From Batkoa obscura (taxonomy: Eukaryota > Entomophthoromycota > Entomophthoromycetes > Entomophthorales > Batkoaceae), in assembly GCA_030770535.1 (NCBI GenBank), contig JASVEC010000040.1, positions 186,001-250,000 of the forward strand: a stretch of DNA of 64,000 nt, in the 5' to 3' direction. A program made the translations under genes and the position numbers. Each line of letters opens with the position of its first letter. Position 1 is the first letter of the stretch. The notes below the pieces were generated by a model that was given only the letters and a program-made list of their open reading frames with translations, was not told the origin of the DNA and searched no databases. Shown here one piece after another: positions 11,005-22,700 of this stretch.

Positions 11005-12651
11005 TTTCTACTTTTAATATATGAATGATGGATTTGATTGTGTTTTAAAAAAGAATATCAACTTTATATTATATAGATAATATTTGTTGAAACACTTACT
11101 TTTCAACTATCAATTAATAATAATAAGAGCTAATTATTGTTTTATTAATGGTTAGGAAATTTTTATGGGTCCAATCAAAAGATACTACATTTTGTCAAAA
11201 AAAATTGTTGACGTCTATCAATTTAACCAATTACTAAACGTCTCCTTATTAAAGATTCTGATTGATTTGCTATCAGTATCCTTTATTTAAGATCGTAGCT
11301 GAATTGTTAATAAATTATTTCTATTAATAAATTTCGATTAATGTATAAATAGAATATATTCGTAGGAAAATTCTGAATGTAAAAGTAATAAGATAAATGA
11401 AAATAAATAAATAAATTTAAGATATATTATATTACCATTATTATTATTAAACAAATAGCACTATAAGTATCTCACTTAAACTATTCCTTAATTCAAGCTA
11501 TATTGTTGTTCTTTTGATATGTTTTTATGATAAAGCTTTGGATATTATAGATAAGTAGCCTGAACTTTCAACTATAATTCATAAACCGTTTCTAACTCTT
11601 ATCCATCAGCAAAACTAGATAGATCAAATCAAAAGTTTTAAGAATTTTTTTTAACTCTAAGGGCATCTTAAAAATTTTGACTTAGATATTAAAATTAAAT
11701 ATAACCTTTATTGTGGCAAATTTTCAAGTTTCCAGCTCTCTTCATAAAAGTGATATTGTTGTAACAAAAATTGAAGAATGAAAAAGTCGAAAATAAAAAC
11801 AAAAGTTAATTATGTATTTAAAGAAACTTATGAACCTATAACAGTCTATTCAGAAAAAAGTGTTCTTTCAGAAACTATTACATACTACTTACAATAACAA
11901 TTTAAAAGCAAGAAATTTAAGGTTAAAGGTAGGTCTGAGTAAGTAATCTCAAAAATAATTTGATACACTTTCAAAATATAATAATACAATGGTTGATCTA
12001 AAGTAACTTTAATGTTCATATAAAAAACAGCCCACTTAATAATTAGTTCAAGTAAGTTTCAAAAGGGAGTTTGCTAGTTTATTTAAGTTGAGATTGCTGA
12101 CTTATTTTAAATAGTTCTAATTATTAGCAAAACCAAAAAATATAAAAATAAGTTTTATAGTTCTATTACTAAAATATTTTATATTTTTTCCACAGCATTA
12201 TAGTCCATAACAAACTACTAAGATATTTCTACTAGCTTTCAATTAATCTGAATGTAAAGATAAAAGTCTACAAAAAACAAGACTTTCAATTGATTTTACA
12301 TTTTAAAAACTGTTGCTAATACTTTTAAAATACTTAAAAAAATTTTGAGTGATAAAAAAACAAATATACTATCAGAAAAATACAGTTCAGGACTACTATT
12401 ACATGAGTTTTTATAATTCATGAGAAACAAAGTTGCCATTAAATTGATTAATAGAACCTTTTTTAGTAAGTTAATTTTTATGTCTGAAAAAAAGATACTA
12501 TCTTTTCTTATTTTTTTAGTGTTTTTCCTGATTTTTCCTACTTCTAGATTTTAAAATTTGAAACTTTTGGTCAATTTTACATTATAAAAAATATTTTATA
12601 ACGCAAATTTATAGAATTTTTCTCTTTATTTTTAGTCCTATTAATATATAT
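11005..12651. other. Intergenic AT-rich stretch upstream of the PMT2-family gene
   Basis: No open frame of note, no tRNA and no recognisable repeat on either strand. The first few hundred bases should contain the promoter of the mannosyltransferase gene. Confidence 0.4.
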
Positions 12652-12751
12652 TGGAAACGTTTTCTTTGGCTTCATTGCTTTTTCATCTTTTAAGCGGTAT
12701 TTGAGTGGAAAAATTATTAGTGAAATCCTTGAATACAAAAGTACATCCCCA
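12652..12751 (+). mobile_element. MITE copy 3
   Basis: The right half is well kept (TTTTAAGCGGTATTTGAGTGG and GTACATCCCCA followed by TA). The left TIR is decayed to TTGGAAACGTTTTCTTTGG. Confidence 0.75.
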
Positions 12752-13172
12752 TATGATAAATAAGTTGTTTAAATTAATGTTTTTAATTTTTTCCGGCTAT
12801 TAAAGTAACATAACAAACTATAAAAAATAAGTAATATATAAGAAAATATTAAAGTAGAATTAGAATTGAATGTACTTTATTCGACAATGTTTGAAATATA
12901 AGATGATTAAAACCAAATGTTTATTTATATAATGATGTACTTAAATACAAAAATTATATCTGAATAAATAAAAAATAAGGAAATACTTGTCTTATATTTG
13001 TAATAACTTTATAAATAGTTACATCAAACTCTTTATAAAGAATATTAATTTTAAATTTAGGCATACTATAACATATATATCAAATTATTTCTATTCTCAA
13101 TAACCCTGAAATCAAAATATTAGCAATGTAGAGTTAACAGTCTCTAAAATCAATCAAGGCTTCCAAAATATA
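12752..13172. other. Intergenic stretch between MITE copies
   Basis: AT-rich spacer without a recognisable gene or repeat. Confidence 0.4.
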
Positions 13173-13270
13173 TGGGGATGTATTTTTGTGTTTAAGAATT
13201 TTACTAACAAATTTTCCGCTTAAATAGTGCTTAAAAAATGGAAAAAATAATGAAGTTAAAAAAAACACTA
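13173..13270 (-). mobile_element. MITE copy 4 (abuts copy 5)
   Basis: Begins TGGGGATGTATTTTTGTG, carries the family core in reverse orientation (CTTAAATAGTGCTTAAAA) and ends AAAAACACTA. Only one TA (13271-13272) separates it from copy 5, which lies in the opposite orientation. Confidence 0.85.
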
Positions 13271-13272
13271 TA

Positions 13273-13370
13273 TGGATGTTTTTTTTGGTTTCATTATTTT
13301 TCCATCTTTTAAGCGCTATTTGAGTGGAAAAATTATTAGTAAAATTATTAAACAAAAAAACACATCCCCA
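13273..13370 (+). mobile_element. MITE copy 5 (abuts copy 4)
   Basis: Begins TGGATGTTTTTTTTGG and ends AACACATCCCCA. Its core is close to the consensus (AAGCGCTATTTGAGTGG). Together with copy 4 it forms a ~200 bp inverted pair able to fold back. Confidence 0.85.
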
Positions 13371-13600
13371 CACTGTATGAAATTAATTAATGGCTTATTT
13401 AATATATTTGATATATTTTTAACGTCTCTGACTTGGACAATAGTCTGGTAAAATTTTAAATAATATTTAGCTTTATTATTTATTTTAAAAAAATGCTAAC
13501 GGTTTTTCAAACTACTGCATATGGCTTCTGCATTTATATTTAGTCTTGTATCGGCTTGGGCTTAGTTGCTAATCTAAAGTGAGTTTTGCTTATATCTATT

Positions 13601-13697
13601 TGGGGATGTATTTTTTTGTTTAAGAATTTTACTAATAATTTTTCCACTCAAATAGCGCTTAAAAGTGGAAAAGTAATGAAATTAAAAAACACCCCCA
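13601..13697 (-). mobile_element. MITE copy 6
   Basis: TGGGGATGTATTTTTTTG ... AAAAAACACCCCCA with both TIRs intact. It is flanked by TT on both sides rather than TA. It ends about 190 bp upstream of the Dss4-like start and may sit in its promoter. Confidence 0.85.
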
Positions 13698-13886
13698 TTT
13701 TTTGTTTTTGTTTCTTGAGCTGTGACACATAACATAGTAAATTCCTCATTGGTCAAAGCTATGAGTATTTTATTGGCTGAAAAAATTATAGCATCTCATC
13801 AAGTCATCAAGCTCAAATACAGTGTTAAAAATTCAATCTCATTATCTATCTTAGTCATTAATTTATTTGGATACATACAGCAAAAA

Positions 13887-14296
13887 ATGCCCGAAACAAC
13901 TTATGCGATTACTGAAAACAATAAAAATGGCAATAAGTTAAGATGTATAGAACCAAGTTGCAACAGTTTAATACTACGAAAAAACAAAGCGGAATTAGTA
14001 GCCAACGTTGAGCTACCAGAGGTTAGTTTAGTTTCCTAGAATAAAATCAAATCACAAGTATACTATACTGACTACAGCTAAACTCTATTATTTAGGATTA
14101 TCCAGAAAAATCAAGTACAGAATGTTGGAAAATAGCGGATGTATTTGATTTTGATAACATCTCCTACTCGAAACTTTATAAAGACAAGTTTAAGTTTTTA
14201 GCTTGTGCTGACTGTGAGAAAGGACCTTTAGGATACCAGATTGTAGGTGAAAAGCATAGCTATCTATTTACAAATAAAGTAAAATATGACGAATAG
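13887..14296 (+). CDS. dss4: Dss4/Mss4 (RABIF) family Rab-binding zinc protein
   Basis: Two exons with one 74 nt intron (14022-14095) encode 111 residues, near the ~120 of human Mss4. The first zinc-binding Cys pair is in LRCIEPSCNSLIL. The second half contains the hallmark KFLACADCEKGPLGYQIVG, followed by a family-like end (KHSYLFTNKVKYDE). Mss4/Dss4 proteins bind nucleotide-free exocytic Rab GTPases and act as holding chaperones or weak exchange factors in secretion. The frame is open upstream to a Met at 13722, but the family domain begins right after the Met at 13887, and the extra residues look non-coding. MITE copy 6 ends about 190 bp upstream. Confidence 0.88.
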
Positions 14297-14399
14297 AATT
14301 GTTTAAACTTATAAAGCCTTCGTTTTTAATTTTAATTATTATATTTTATATTTATTTAAGTGACAAAAAAGAGCAGTAAAACCAAAGCTGCATAAACGC

Positions 14400-15670
14400 T
14401 TAATCATAAACAGATAATTCGTCGAATGAATCATACTCTGTATCACCATCCGAATCTTCAGTGTATTCAGATTTATTGAAGTTTAAGCTTGAAAGGTCTG
14501 TCACCGAGGCAATCGAGCTGATATCCGAGCCCGAATTTTTCGTTTGCTTTGTTTGGCTTGTTTTTGCACTTTTCATTGTATTTCCTGATCTTAATGAACT
14601 TGTTTCCGAACCTGGTTGTGACTTTGATAGTACTGACTCTTGATAGAAGATACACTCCTCTGGTGCCATCTAGTAAAAACGTTAGTATTGATTTAAAATG
14701 TTTAATAGAACTGATTACATCTTCAACATTATCTGGGTTTCCCCCACATGCTTTAAACACAGACTTGATTGACGGGAAAATGGCCGCTCCCTATGTCTTA
14801 TTAGTATTATGTCAAATTAACTATACGTTTATCTACCGTTTGTTTATACTCGTACAGCAGTCCCTTTTCTCCAGCCCCAACTACGTATGTCCCACCTAAT
14901 TGACTATTGTTTGTTTAATATATGTATATATTTATTAATGAATTAAGCGATTACAATCCATCTCCGTTCTAAATAAAGGTAAGTAAAAGCACTAAAAAAG
15001 TTATAAAAGACTTACAAAATCACCACTGATACCCAATTTAAGGGCGGCAGAAACAGCAGCTCCTATTAATGATATTAATATTTTAAAAAAGAGTGTAATG
15101 ATAGTCATACTTGATGCAGAAGTGAGCAAATCGGATAGACCAACAAGGATAGACATTTTGGTTAAGCCCAATGCTTTATGTACAGTTTTATCTGTGTCTA
15201 AAAACAACTCCCATTCCCAATATTTACCATCTATAAATTCCTAATGTAGTCTGTAAATAATTAATCTTATCCACCATATGGCTTAATTTACCTGAAGTCC
15301 AACTTCTTCAAATCCAATGCCTATTAATCTTACACCAAGTTTATCTAATGGAATCCGTTAATTGTTTATCTACTAGAAAACACTTCCAACACTTACCAAA
15401 CTCTGGTTTTAAATTTGAGAGCAATCTGGACTCATAACTAAACATGGATTTTTAATAAGCATTTAATATTCAACATACAATTAAAAATTACCGACACAAT
15501 GGACAGCCAAATCTACGCAATACTTTAAGGATCACAGTATTATTCTTCCATAGATCGGTGATCAGAATACTGTCTCCAGTTAATGCTTGGACTTTAATAC
15601 CCTGTAAGAATACTGGCTTCTTTTTTTGAAATGGTTTAAAGTTGGTGATCTTTTTAAGTAAGGATGGCAT
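14400..15670 (-). CDS. PRXL2-type (AhpC/TSA-like) thioredoxin-fold protein
   Basis: Spliced from several exons. The N-terminus MPSLLKKITNFKPFQKKKPV leads into VILKVLRRFGCPLCR, the CxxC redox motif in the place used by PRXL2A/FAM213 proteins. Then come KLGVRLIGIGFEEVGLQ, FIDGKYWEWELFLDTDKTVH, a central LGL...SILVGLSDLL region and the C-terminal thioredoxin-fold strand LGGTYVVGAGEKGLLYEYKQ. After two more short introns, one with a textbook AATACTAAC branch site near 14690, the protein ends in a Ser/Asp/Glu-rich tail with no recognisable domain. The family is thought to be redox-active. The substrate is unknown. It is convergent with the Dss4-like gene, about 100 bp apart. Confidence 0.8.
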
Positions 15671-16589
15671 TACTGTTCGATATTATAAGTAATTAGTTTT
15701 TTTGAGTCTAATATTTGGATATTTTAATATATGTATGTATATGAATGTATAATAATATGCGTATAATGTAATAATTATAGTTAATTTAAAAGGGGAAAAT
15801 GAGTTGTAGTGTTTTTAATTTTATATCTTAGTCAATATTGATTCTTGACTTTATTTCTTACCTCCTTACCCCTTAATCAGCTTAATCTTTTATTTTACAT
15901 AATCTGGGGAGAATTGTAGGCTTATTTAATAGGGGATTTTTGAACTCTTTAGGGAAGCTAACTTAAATTTCCTTATAATTTTTTATTAAATTCCCCACTG
16001 TCAATCATGTTTTTACATTATGGCAATGCTAAAACTGATTTACGTTCAAATTCGGAAGGCAGATTTTTTAAAACGAGCTTTGTAATTGCTTAAGTTTTGA
16101 CGTTTAGACTCCTATATACTAATTAATGAATTATGCTGCACATCTAATCCTAGTGTATGAAGTAACATTAAATATTATATTTTTATATTACTAATATATT
16201 TTTTTAAGAAATCTAATTTTTAATATTTATCCTTATACAATAAATTAAACTAAATTTACGTTGATTTATATAAGCATGTAAAACATGAGTAAAATCTAAG
16301 AATAAAGTCATTAAAGCACATTTTATTAAAATTTCTATAAAGTTTAAATAGTGATAAGGTCATAATATTAATAAAATAAACTAACTATAAGTTTATAATC
16401 CTTGCTAGTATATATTAATGGCAAATTTATATTCAGTCTTAAATAAAACTAAATAGTACTTAAATATAGTATAATTTTTAAATAGTCTGAATTCGTAAAA
16501 AAGAAGAAAAGGATAGAGAATTTAAGAATTCAACTAGGAGACTAATTTTTTTCAAAAACAGTTTATTTATTTTGTAAAAGAATAAAACA
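15671..16589. other. Intergenic AT-rich stretch
   Basis: Upstream of the PRXL2-type gene. No gene, RNA or repeat recognised. Confidence 0.4.
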
Positions 16590-16689
16590 TGGGGATGTTT
16601 TTTTTGGTTTCACTACTTTTTCCATCTTTTAAGCGCTATTTGAGTGGAAAAATTGTTAGTAAAATCCTTAATACAAAAATATATCCCTA
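16590..16689 (+). mobile_element. MITE copy 7
   Basis: TGGGGATGTTTTTTTTGG ... AAAATATATCCCTA with a consensus core AAGCGCTATTTGAGTGG. The right flank is TA and the left flank CA. Confidence 0.85.
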
Positions 16690-16790
16690 TATATTAATGT
16701 TACTAAACATATTTATGACTAATATGGCATTTCTAGTCCAAAATTAATATTTGGTTATCAACTTTCAGAATTATTTTCAACTTTTACCAA

Positions 16791-17015
16791 TCAAAACTTT
16801 CTTACAAGAATTGTATAAATATTTAATAAGAACTTAGCAACAAAATTTTCAAAAACTGGCAGCTGTAAGAAACTTGCTGACTTTGAACTGAAATGCTCTT
16901 CTACTATAAGCTTCGCTTCCACTTCCCACTTAAGAAGTTTCTTTTCCAAACTTAATTTCCTTAGAATTACATCATAATTTGCATCAAAATTTAATTGATA
17001 TTTAAACTTAAACAC
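16791..17015 (-). CDS. Possible small hypothetical protein (74 aa)
   Basis: A 74-codon frame with balanced charged and hydrophobic residues (for example KLSLEKKLLKWEVEAKLIVE). It lies 80 bp from, and divergent to, the BRI3-like gene. I recognise no family and see no introns. The composition looks more protein-like than other random frames here, but at this AT content a frame of this length can arise by chance. Transcript evidence would decide. Confidence 0.2.
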   Translation of the reverse strand: MFKFKYQLNFDANYDVILRKLSLEKKLLKWEVEAKLIVEEHFSSKSASFLQLPVFENFVAKFLLNIYTILVRKF

Positions 17016-17094
17016 AAAAATGGCTTCATATTTTAACTATATCATATTTTTCATTTTCAAACTTTAAACACATAAATTATCACTTTCAACAATA

Positions 17095-17343
17095 ATGAGC
17101 TACCCCGGCGCAAGTAATAAATACAAAAACCCCGCACAAGTATCTACCAATGCTTATGGGCAACCTATTATTGACCCATTGGCCTATCAGTACGGTCCTT
17201 GTCCCACTGGTGGATTACATGATATCCGATATCATTATAAAACATATCAACTACTATTAGCGTTTCTCATACTTCCAGTGTTTTGTTTTAAATCAAAGAA
17301 TATTGTTTGTAAAAAATGTAATAAGGTATTAGGATCAACTTAA
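17095..17343 (+). CDS. BRI3/LITAF-like small membrane protein
   Basis: A single-exon, 82-residue protein. A Pro/Gln/Tyr-rich N-terminus (YPGASNKYKNPAQVST) is followed by YGPCPTGGLHDIRYHYKTYQ, a hydrophobic segment LLLAFLILPVFCF and a closing CxxC in NIVCKKCNKVLGST. The layout of a Cys motif, a short membrane-inserted stretch and a final CxxC is that of brain-protein-I3/LITAF-type proteins, which sit on late endosome or lysosome membranes. The first motif has a single Cys (CPTGG) rather than CPxC, so the zinc site may use other ligands. Assignment rests on layout, not strong identity. Confidence 0.55.
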   Translation: MSYPGASNKYKNPAQVSTNAYGQPIIDPLAYQYGPCPTGGLHDIRYHYKTYQLLLAFLILPVFCFKSKNIVCKKCNKVLGST

Positions 17344-17581
17344 TTCAATGTATAGGCTCATTATTAGTATAAAGTGTTTGCGTATCGGAATTAACAGTTT
17401 AAATTCTAAATGAATCAAGTTGCATATTCAATATTTAATAAAGCTGTATAAGAAATTGGGTTGTTTAGATTTGTGTATATTAAATTTTTTAAGTAATAAA
17501 ATTAATAAAACACTTTAATATAAATAGTCGCTGTTTATTTTAACATACTTTCTATTATTAATTTTTATTAAAGACAACATA

Positions 17582-19408
17582 TTAATCTCCCTTATTTCTA
17601 ACTTTAGAAAGGGTGAACAAGCACATAGCAAGGAAATTAGTACCAAACAAAATCCAACAAGCAGCTCTCATTGTATAATGAGACTGTCCAATGACGGGGA
17701 CTTTTTCTTCTAAAGTGGCCATCACCGTAATCAACAAGATACCAAACAGTTGAGCAATACTATTTAAAAGTCCAGTGATAGTGTTTTCATCGTGACGGGA
17801 ATATAAAATACTACCATATTGAAACATAATAGGCATTAAGGCAGCTGAAGACATACCATATAATAAACTAAAAAATTAATCAGTTGTTGAAATAAATAAA
17901 TAAAATATTAAAGCTACCTTCCTACATATAATACGGGGTAGATTTGGTATTCTAAAGAAAGGTTGATGGCAAGTAAAGATACGACAGTCAATACAAATAG
18001 GGTAAGGGAAACCGTAAAGTAATGAGGGATACGATCAAGGAAATAACAGGCAACTACAGAGGTAATGATACCAGCTATTAACATCCAGAAACCGAGCCAG
18101 CCTACTTGTGACTATAAAATGGAATTAGTATCATAAATGTTAAATAAAAAAAATAATACTTCATCTGTATCTAAAAACACAGGTAGGACAATAATAGATA
18201 TTAAAGTTTGTACGGCATATTGTACACCAATAAATAAACCATAGCTCAAAGAAAAACATTGAAAGGTAAAAGTGGTCAATAACTCCTTAATACTTGTTAT
18301 TAAAGATTTGGCCGTTGGTTCAGTAAAGGTTTGATTACTAACAGTATTAAATATAAATATAAAACAATAAATTGCTAAATGAATTACTTTGATCTATAGC
18401 TTGGAGCAAGAGGCATTAGAACTATGATGGCCAACAATAAAACAGAAAATGCAATCGACTAAAACATTCAATAAATATATTTAGTAATAATCAAATAAAA
18501 CTTACTTGGCCTAATAGATAATAAGGAATTGAGCCAGTTATGTTCTCTGGATCAACGGAAGCAGGGGTTAATAAAAACCTATCCAAAAATAAGTAAAGCT
18601 AAAAATAAGTTAATGAATGCTTACCCAACTGCTGATCCAAACACATTAGAGGTAACACCGATGGAAATAGCCAAGTTTTGTTCGTTGCTTGGAAACCAAA
18701 CTGAAGCAAGCTTAGGGGGCATACCTAATTGAATTTAGTAAAAAAGCAGCCTAGTATATAAAGTTACTTACCTAAAGTGAACACCTGGCAAAGAGAAGCC
18801 ACAGCTTGACCAATAAAATTAACTACAAAATTTTCGAATGCAAGGTATCTTATCCAGCATCCGAGTACATGTAAACCACAAGAAAAGATCAAAGCGAATT
18901 TTAATCCATACCCAAAGCCAGAATTATCAGCTTTATTATACCTTTTATACTCCAAGCTAAGGAACAACTGTGAAAGATATAAAGCAGGTAACAAGAATGG
19001 TGGATAAGTAATCATATAAATAGTGGACAAGAAATTAATATAATAAGTAGATTCCAAATGGTAGTATTTTGAGAAGGTATCAGCGGAAGGGGCATAGGTA
19101 ATCCAAGCTAAAGCGCTTGAAAAAGTTACCATACTGAATAACAAGAGTACAAGCCATCTTCTTTTGTCTGCTTTTATTTCAACATTTTCTATCTCAGAGT
19201 TAATCTTGTTTAAGTCTTCTAACTCTAAAGGCTCTTCTATCCCTTTATTGGATAAAGTTGGTGTAATTAATGGGGAGTTTTCATTTTTTATCTTTTTGGT
19301 ACCCACTTTGTCTTTTATGTCTAGATTACTGGAATCCGAGACGCTTTCTACATCTTCATTTTCAAGGTCTTTCCTATTTGTCCTCCTATAGCTTATTGTT
19401 TCTTCCAT
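17582..19408 (-). CDS. Major facilitator transporter, FLVCR/MFSD7-like
   Basis: A multi-exon gene for a 12-helix MFS carrier with a ~75-residue acidic/Ser-rich cytosolic N-terminus. The first helix region RRWLVLLLFSMVTFSSALAW followed by ITYAPSADTFSKYY is the signature of the FLVCR/DIRC2 group. Later come FTLGMPPKLASVWFPSNEQN (the ASVWF loop), the VFGSAVGFLLTP helix and a C-terminal half with SAALMPIMFQYGS. Animal members carry heme, choline or ethanolamine. The substrate here is unknown. Short introns near 17875-17920, 18115-18165, 18395-18505 and 18735-18775 are needed. A perfect hairpin lies about 140 bp upstream of the start. Confidence 0.83.
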
Positions 19409-19847
19409 TTTAAATAGCTATTGGTGTTGGTATATTTGGTAAGGCAGCTTTTTACAAAAGATAAAATATTTTTAAAGAGTTCGATATTTGCTTTTATAGA
19501 CTAAAAATAAAATAGTCAATATAAGAATAAACTAGTACTTTGGCCAATTAAAAAAATCCATTCAAAGGAATGGATTTTTTTTGCATTCATATTTTAAAGG
19601 TGAAATTTATGGGGGAAATATACTATATTTGGGAATATTTATACTTTTTAAAAGAGGTAGATTTTCAACCATAAAGATATTTTTATTAAAGTTTCTATAA
19701 TGTGATTATTAAATATCTATTAATAAATGGTACTCTACTCAATGTATTTAAAAGGAGGTTTAACATTTGATTTTTTGTATATCATTTTATATGATTTATT
19801 ATAATGACACATTTTAATAACTAGTCATTTTTATCAAAATCAATAAA
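19409..19847. other. Upstream region of the FLVCR-like gene
   Basis: AT-rich. It contains the perfect hairpin at 19550-19581 and presumably the promoter of the transporter gene. Nothing else was recognised. Confidence 0.4.
19550..19581. repeat. Perfect 14-bp inverted repeat with 4-nt loop and T tract
   Basis: AAAAAAATCCATTC, loop AAAG, then GAATGGATTTTTTT, followed by one more T. All 14 stem pairs match. In shape it resembles a small fold-back or a Pol III/intrinsic-type stop, but no RNA gene was found next to it. Confidence 0.7.
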
Positions 19848-19945
19848 TGGGGAGTGTATTTTTTTGTTTAAGAATTTTACTAATAATTCTACACTCAAAT
19901 AGTGCTTAAAAATGAAAAAAATGATGAAACCAAAAAACATCTTCA
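19848..19945 (-). mobile_element. MITE copy 8, diverged
   Basis: TGGGGAGTGTATTTTTTTG ... CCAAAAAACATCTTCA with a recognisable reverse core (ACTCAAATAGTGCTTAAAA). It has point changes in both TIRs. Confidence 0.75.
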
Positions 19946-20518
19946 AATTATCATGGTTTAATAATTTTAAATAAATTAAGCTTTTGTATATACAATTTTT
20001 GATATACATATAAAACAATAATTGAAAACTAGATATAACCACTTTTTTCGCTAAAAAGAATGCTATTTCTTAGAATGTTAGAACAGTTCCTATATCAAAA
20101 GTCTAGAATAGAATTTTCGGCTTAGAAAACAATTTCGGAAATAATAAATTATTATTAGCAAGCTTTGAGGTTACTTATTTGTGTATTTGTTAAATAGCTA
20201 TCTTGTTAAAAGTTATGCCTACTTAAGTTTATTTCATATTTGTAACAATTTGATGGCTGATTTTTATATTTCATTTACAAGGTTGTTAAATTCAACTAAG
20301 TTCATGAATATTCAGAAATAGCAGATTAAATTAAAGAATAGATTCGCAATATTTCGATGATTTTATGTTATTAATTATTGTAATTTAATCGGTTGCTATA
20401 TACATTATATAAATTCCTCATTTGATTTGGTTTTGAAGGTTTGTAGCTTTATTTCCCTAATCTAACTTCTACTATATAATACCACAACTAAAGCAAATAT
20501 AAGAGTAAAACTTAACAC

Positions 20519-20611
20519 AAGGACATGTCTTTCCTTTTAAAGATTCTATTCTAACTTTTCCATCTGATAGTGCTTGAAAAATAGAAAAATAAATGAAACA
20601 GAAAAATCCCA
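20519..20611 (-). mobile_element. MITE copy 9, strongly decayed
   Basis: Alignable over its length to the reverse consensus: AAGGACATGTCTTTCC at the left, TTTTCCATCTGATAGTGCTT in the core, GAAACAGAAAAATCCCA at the right. Confidence 0.55.
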
Positions 20612-20686
20612 AAAATTTTATAAACTTAAAAAGAGTTATTTTTTTATTAAAGATACAAATCAAATGCACTAATAATTTTTATTTAT

Positions 20687-22700
20687 CTATCGGGTGGTAA
20701 CCTAAAAGAATAATAAATATTAAAAATAATCCAATAAATGGCAAATCAACTTACAATATCATCAATCTTAAGGATCATACGGACAGCTTCAGTAGCAAGC
20801 TCAATAGCTGAAGTAGAAACCAAAAGAGGCTGGACAACATTTTCTTCTAAGATATTGGTGATCATGCCCTAATTAATTAAGTAAAGAGCGTTAAACTTCA
20901 TTTATTAAATTTACCTTTCTAACATTGATACCAGCAGTTTTTTCACCTTTAGCATGACGATTACGTAACTCAGTAACAATTTTAATTGAATCAAGACCTG
21001 CATTTTCAGCTAATGTAGCTGGGATGATTTCTAAGGCTTCTGCAAAAGCTTCAAAGCAATAAGCTTCCATACCCTTCATTGATTTAGCATATTGCATAAT
21101 ACGAAGAGAAGCTTCAACTTCAGGAGCACCACCACCAGCAATTAAAGCTCTAAATCAAAAGATTAAATTTACATTATATTAAATTTGTTATCATTACCTC
21201 TTTTTAACGAGACAACGGACAACACATAAAGCATCGTGAAGAGAACGTTCAGATTCATCTAAAACCAATTGATTGGCTCCGTGACAAATGACAGAAACTG
21301 TTTTGCCAGGGTTTCTGACTCCAGTAAATTTAACAACTTTTGAGCCCATGGAATCTACCTCTTCAACTAAGTCGGCATAACCCAATTTATCTTCATTGAA
21401 AGATTCGATATCAGCGATGGGTTTACAACCAGTACTCTTACATATGAATTCAACTTCGTCCCTTTCAATGTCTTTGATGACCATAATCTTTAATTTGGCC
21501 ATAAAATGAAGAGAAAGTTCATTGACTGCATCACGAAGTATACTCTTTTGAATTAAAATAACATTAGCTCCACTCTTTTTAATCTTTTTACACATGTTTA
21601 ATAAATATTGTCTTTCTTCTTTCAAAATTTTATCCATTTGGCGGTAATCATTTACAATAATTTGATTTTCCATCTAGAGTGAATTAAGCAAATATTATAA
21701 TACAATTGAAAGTTTGGACTTACATCTGGTTTAGGTGCAGATAATTGGAATTGAATTAAAGCAATCTTTGCTTTTTCGATGCGACTTGGTCCACCAGCAG
21801 AGCGAATGGCATTTTGTGTTAATGCAAGCCCGGATAGTAATTCAGTATCATCAATAGTACCACCTACCTTTTTAACTAAACGGATATCTCTTAAATCAAC
21901 AGAATGATCAACAGAAGGATCTATAACTCTTAAAATAGAGTCTACAGCAATTGGGGCAAGTAAAGAAGAGTATTGAGAAACGATCTAAAATAAAATAAAA
22001 AAATGAATCCATTATTGAAGACTCATTTACCTTAGAATTCAAAGAAGTACTAGCACTTTTCAATAATAAATCTCTGTTTGAGAGATCGATAGGGGTGGCC
22101 ATATCCGATAAAAACTCGGAAGCTTTGGCAGCTGCATTTGAAAATGACTCAGCAATAACAGTTGGGTGAATGCCTATTTAATCTCATCAACATTAATCCC
22201 ATAATATTTTTAAATTAGTTTTACCTTTATTAAGTAATTTTTCAGCAGCAGCCAATAAGCTACCAGCTAAAACAACGACGGAAGTGGTGCCATCTCCAGC
22301 CTCAACATCTTGAGCTGCTGATAAGTCCACTAACTAAAAATTAGCTTAGTGATTGAAATTTTAAAATAAGTACCATCTTTGCTGCTGGGTGCATTACGGC
22401 CATATGCTTTAAGATAGTGGCACCGTCATTTGTAATAAGCACTTCCCCAGAGCTAGTTTTAATCTTTTTTATATTTTTAGTTTTGTATATATTGGTTTTT
22501 TAAATCATTTACCATTTTGTCCATACCTTTTGGACCTAAACTGGTACGAATGGCATCGCTAACGGCTGTACAAATTATTACATGGCATTAGTCTATAAGA
22601 GGATATATTTACCTTTGGCGGAAATAATGTTAGATAATCTAACTTCAACAGGTTTGCTTTTATCTTGAAATGCACGGGTTGTTTGTACTTTAGCGCTCAT
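20687..22700 (-). CDS. cct4: T-complex protein 1 subunit delta (CCT4)
   Basis: A subunit of the cytosolic TRiC/CCT chaperonin that folds actin, tubulin and WD40 proteins. Ordered group II chaperonin motifs are visible: [12 protein letters not shown] near the start, [11 protein letters not shown], the ATPase motif [14 protein letters not shown], the apical-domain segment [38 protein letters not shown] and the closing KIDDIVTTR. The C-terminal [20 protein letters not shown] and DDIVTTR match delta rather than other subunits. There are about eight short introns. The start Met at 22700 precedes [19 protein letters not shown]. Confidence 0.95.

Noticed and set aside
13134-13373. Minus-strand open frame beginning MWGCVFLFNNFTNN and similar frames at 7014-7223, 19821-20042, 40902-41192 and 53237-53485
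   Set aside because: They run through MITE copies and share sequence only because the element repeats. No independent coding signal.
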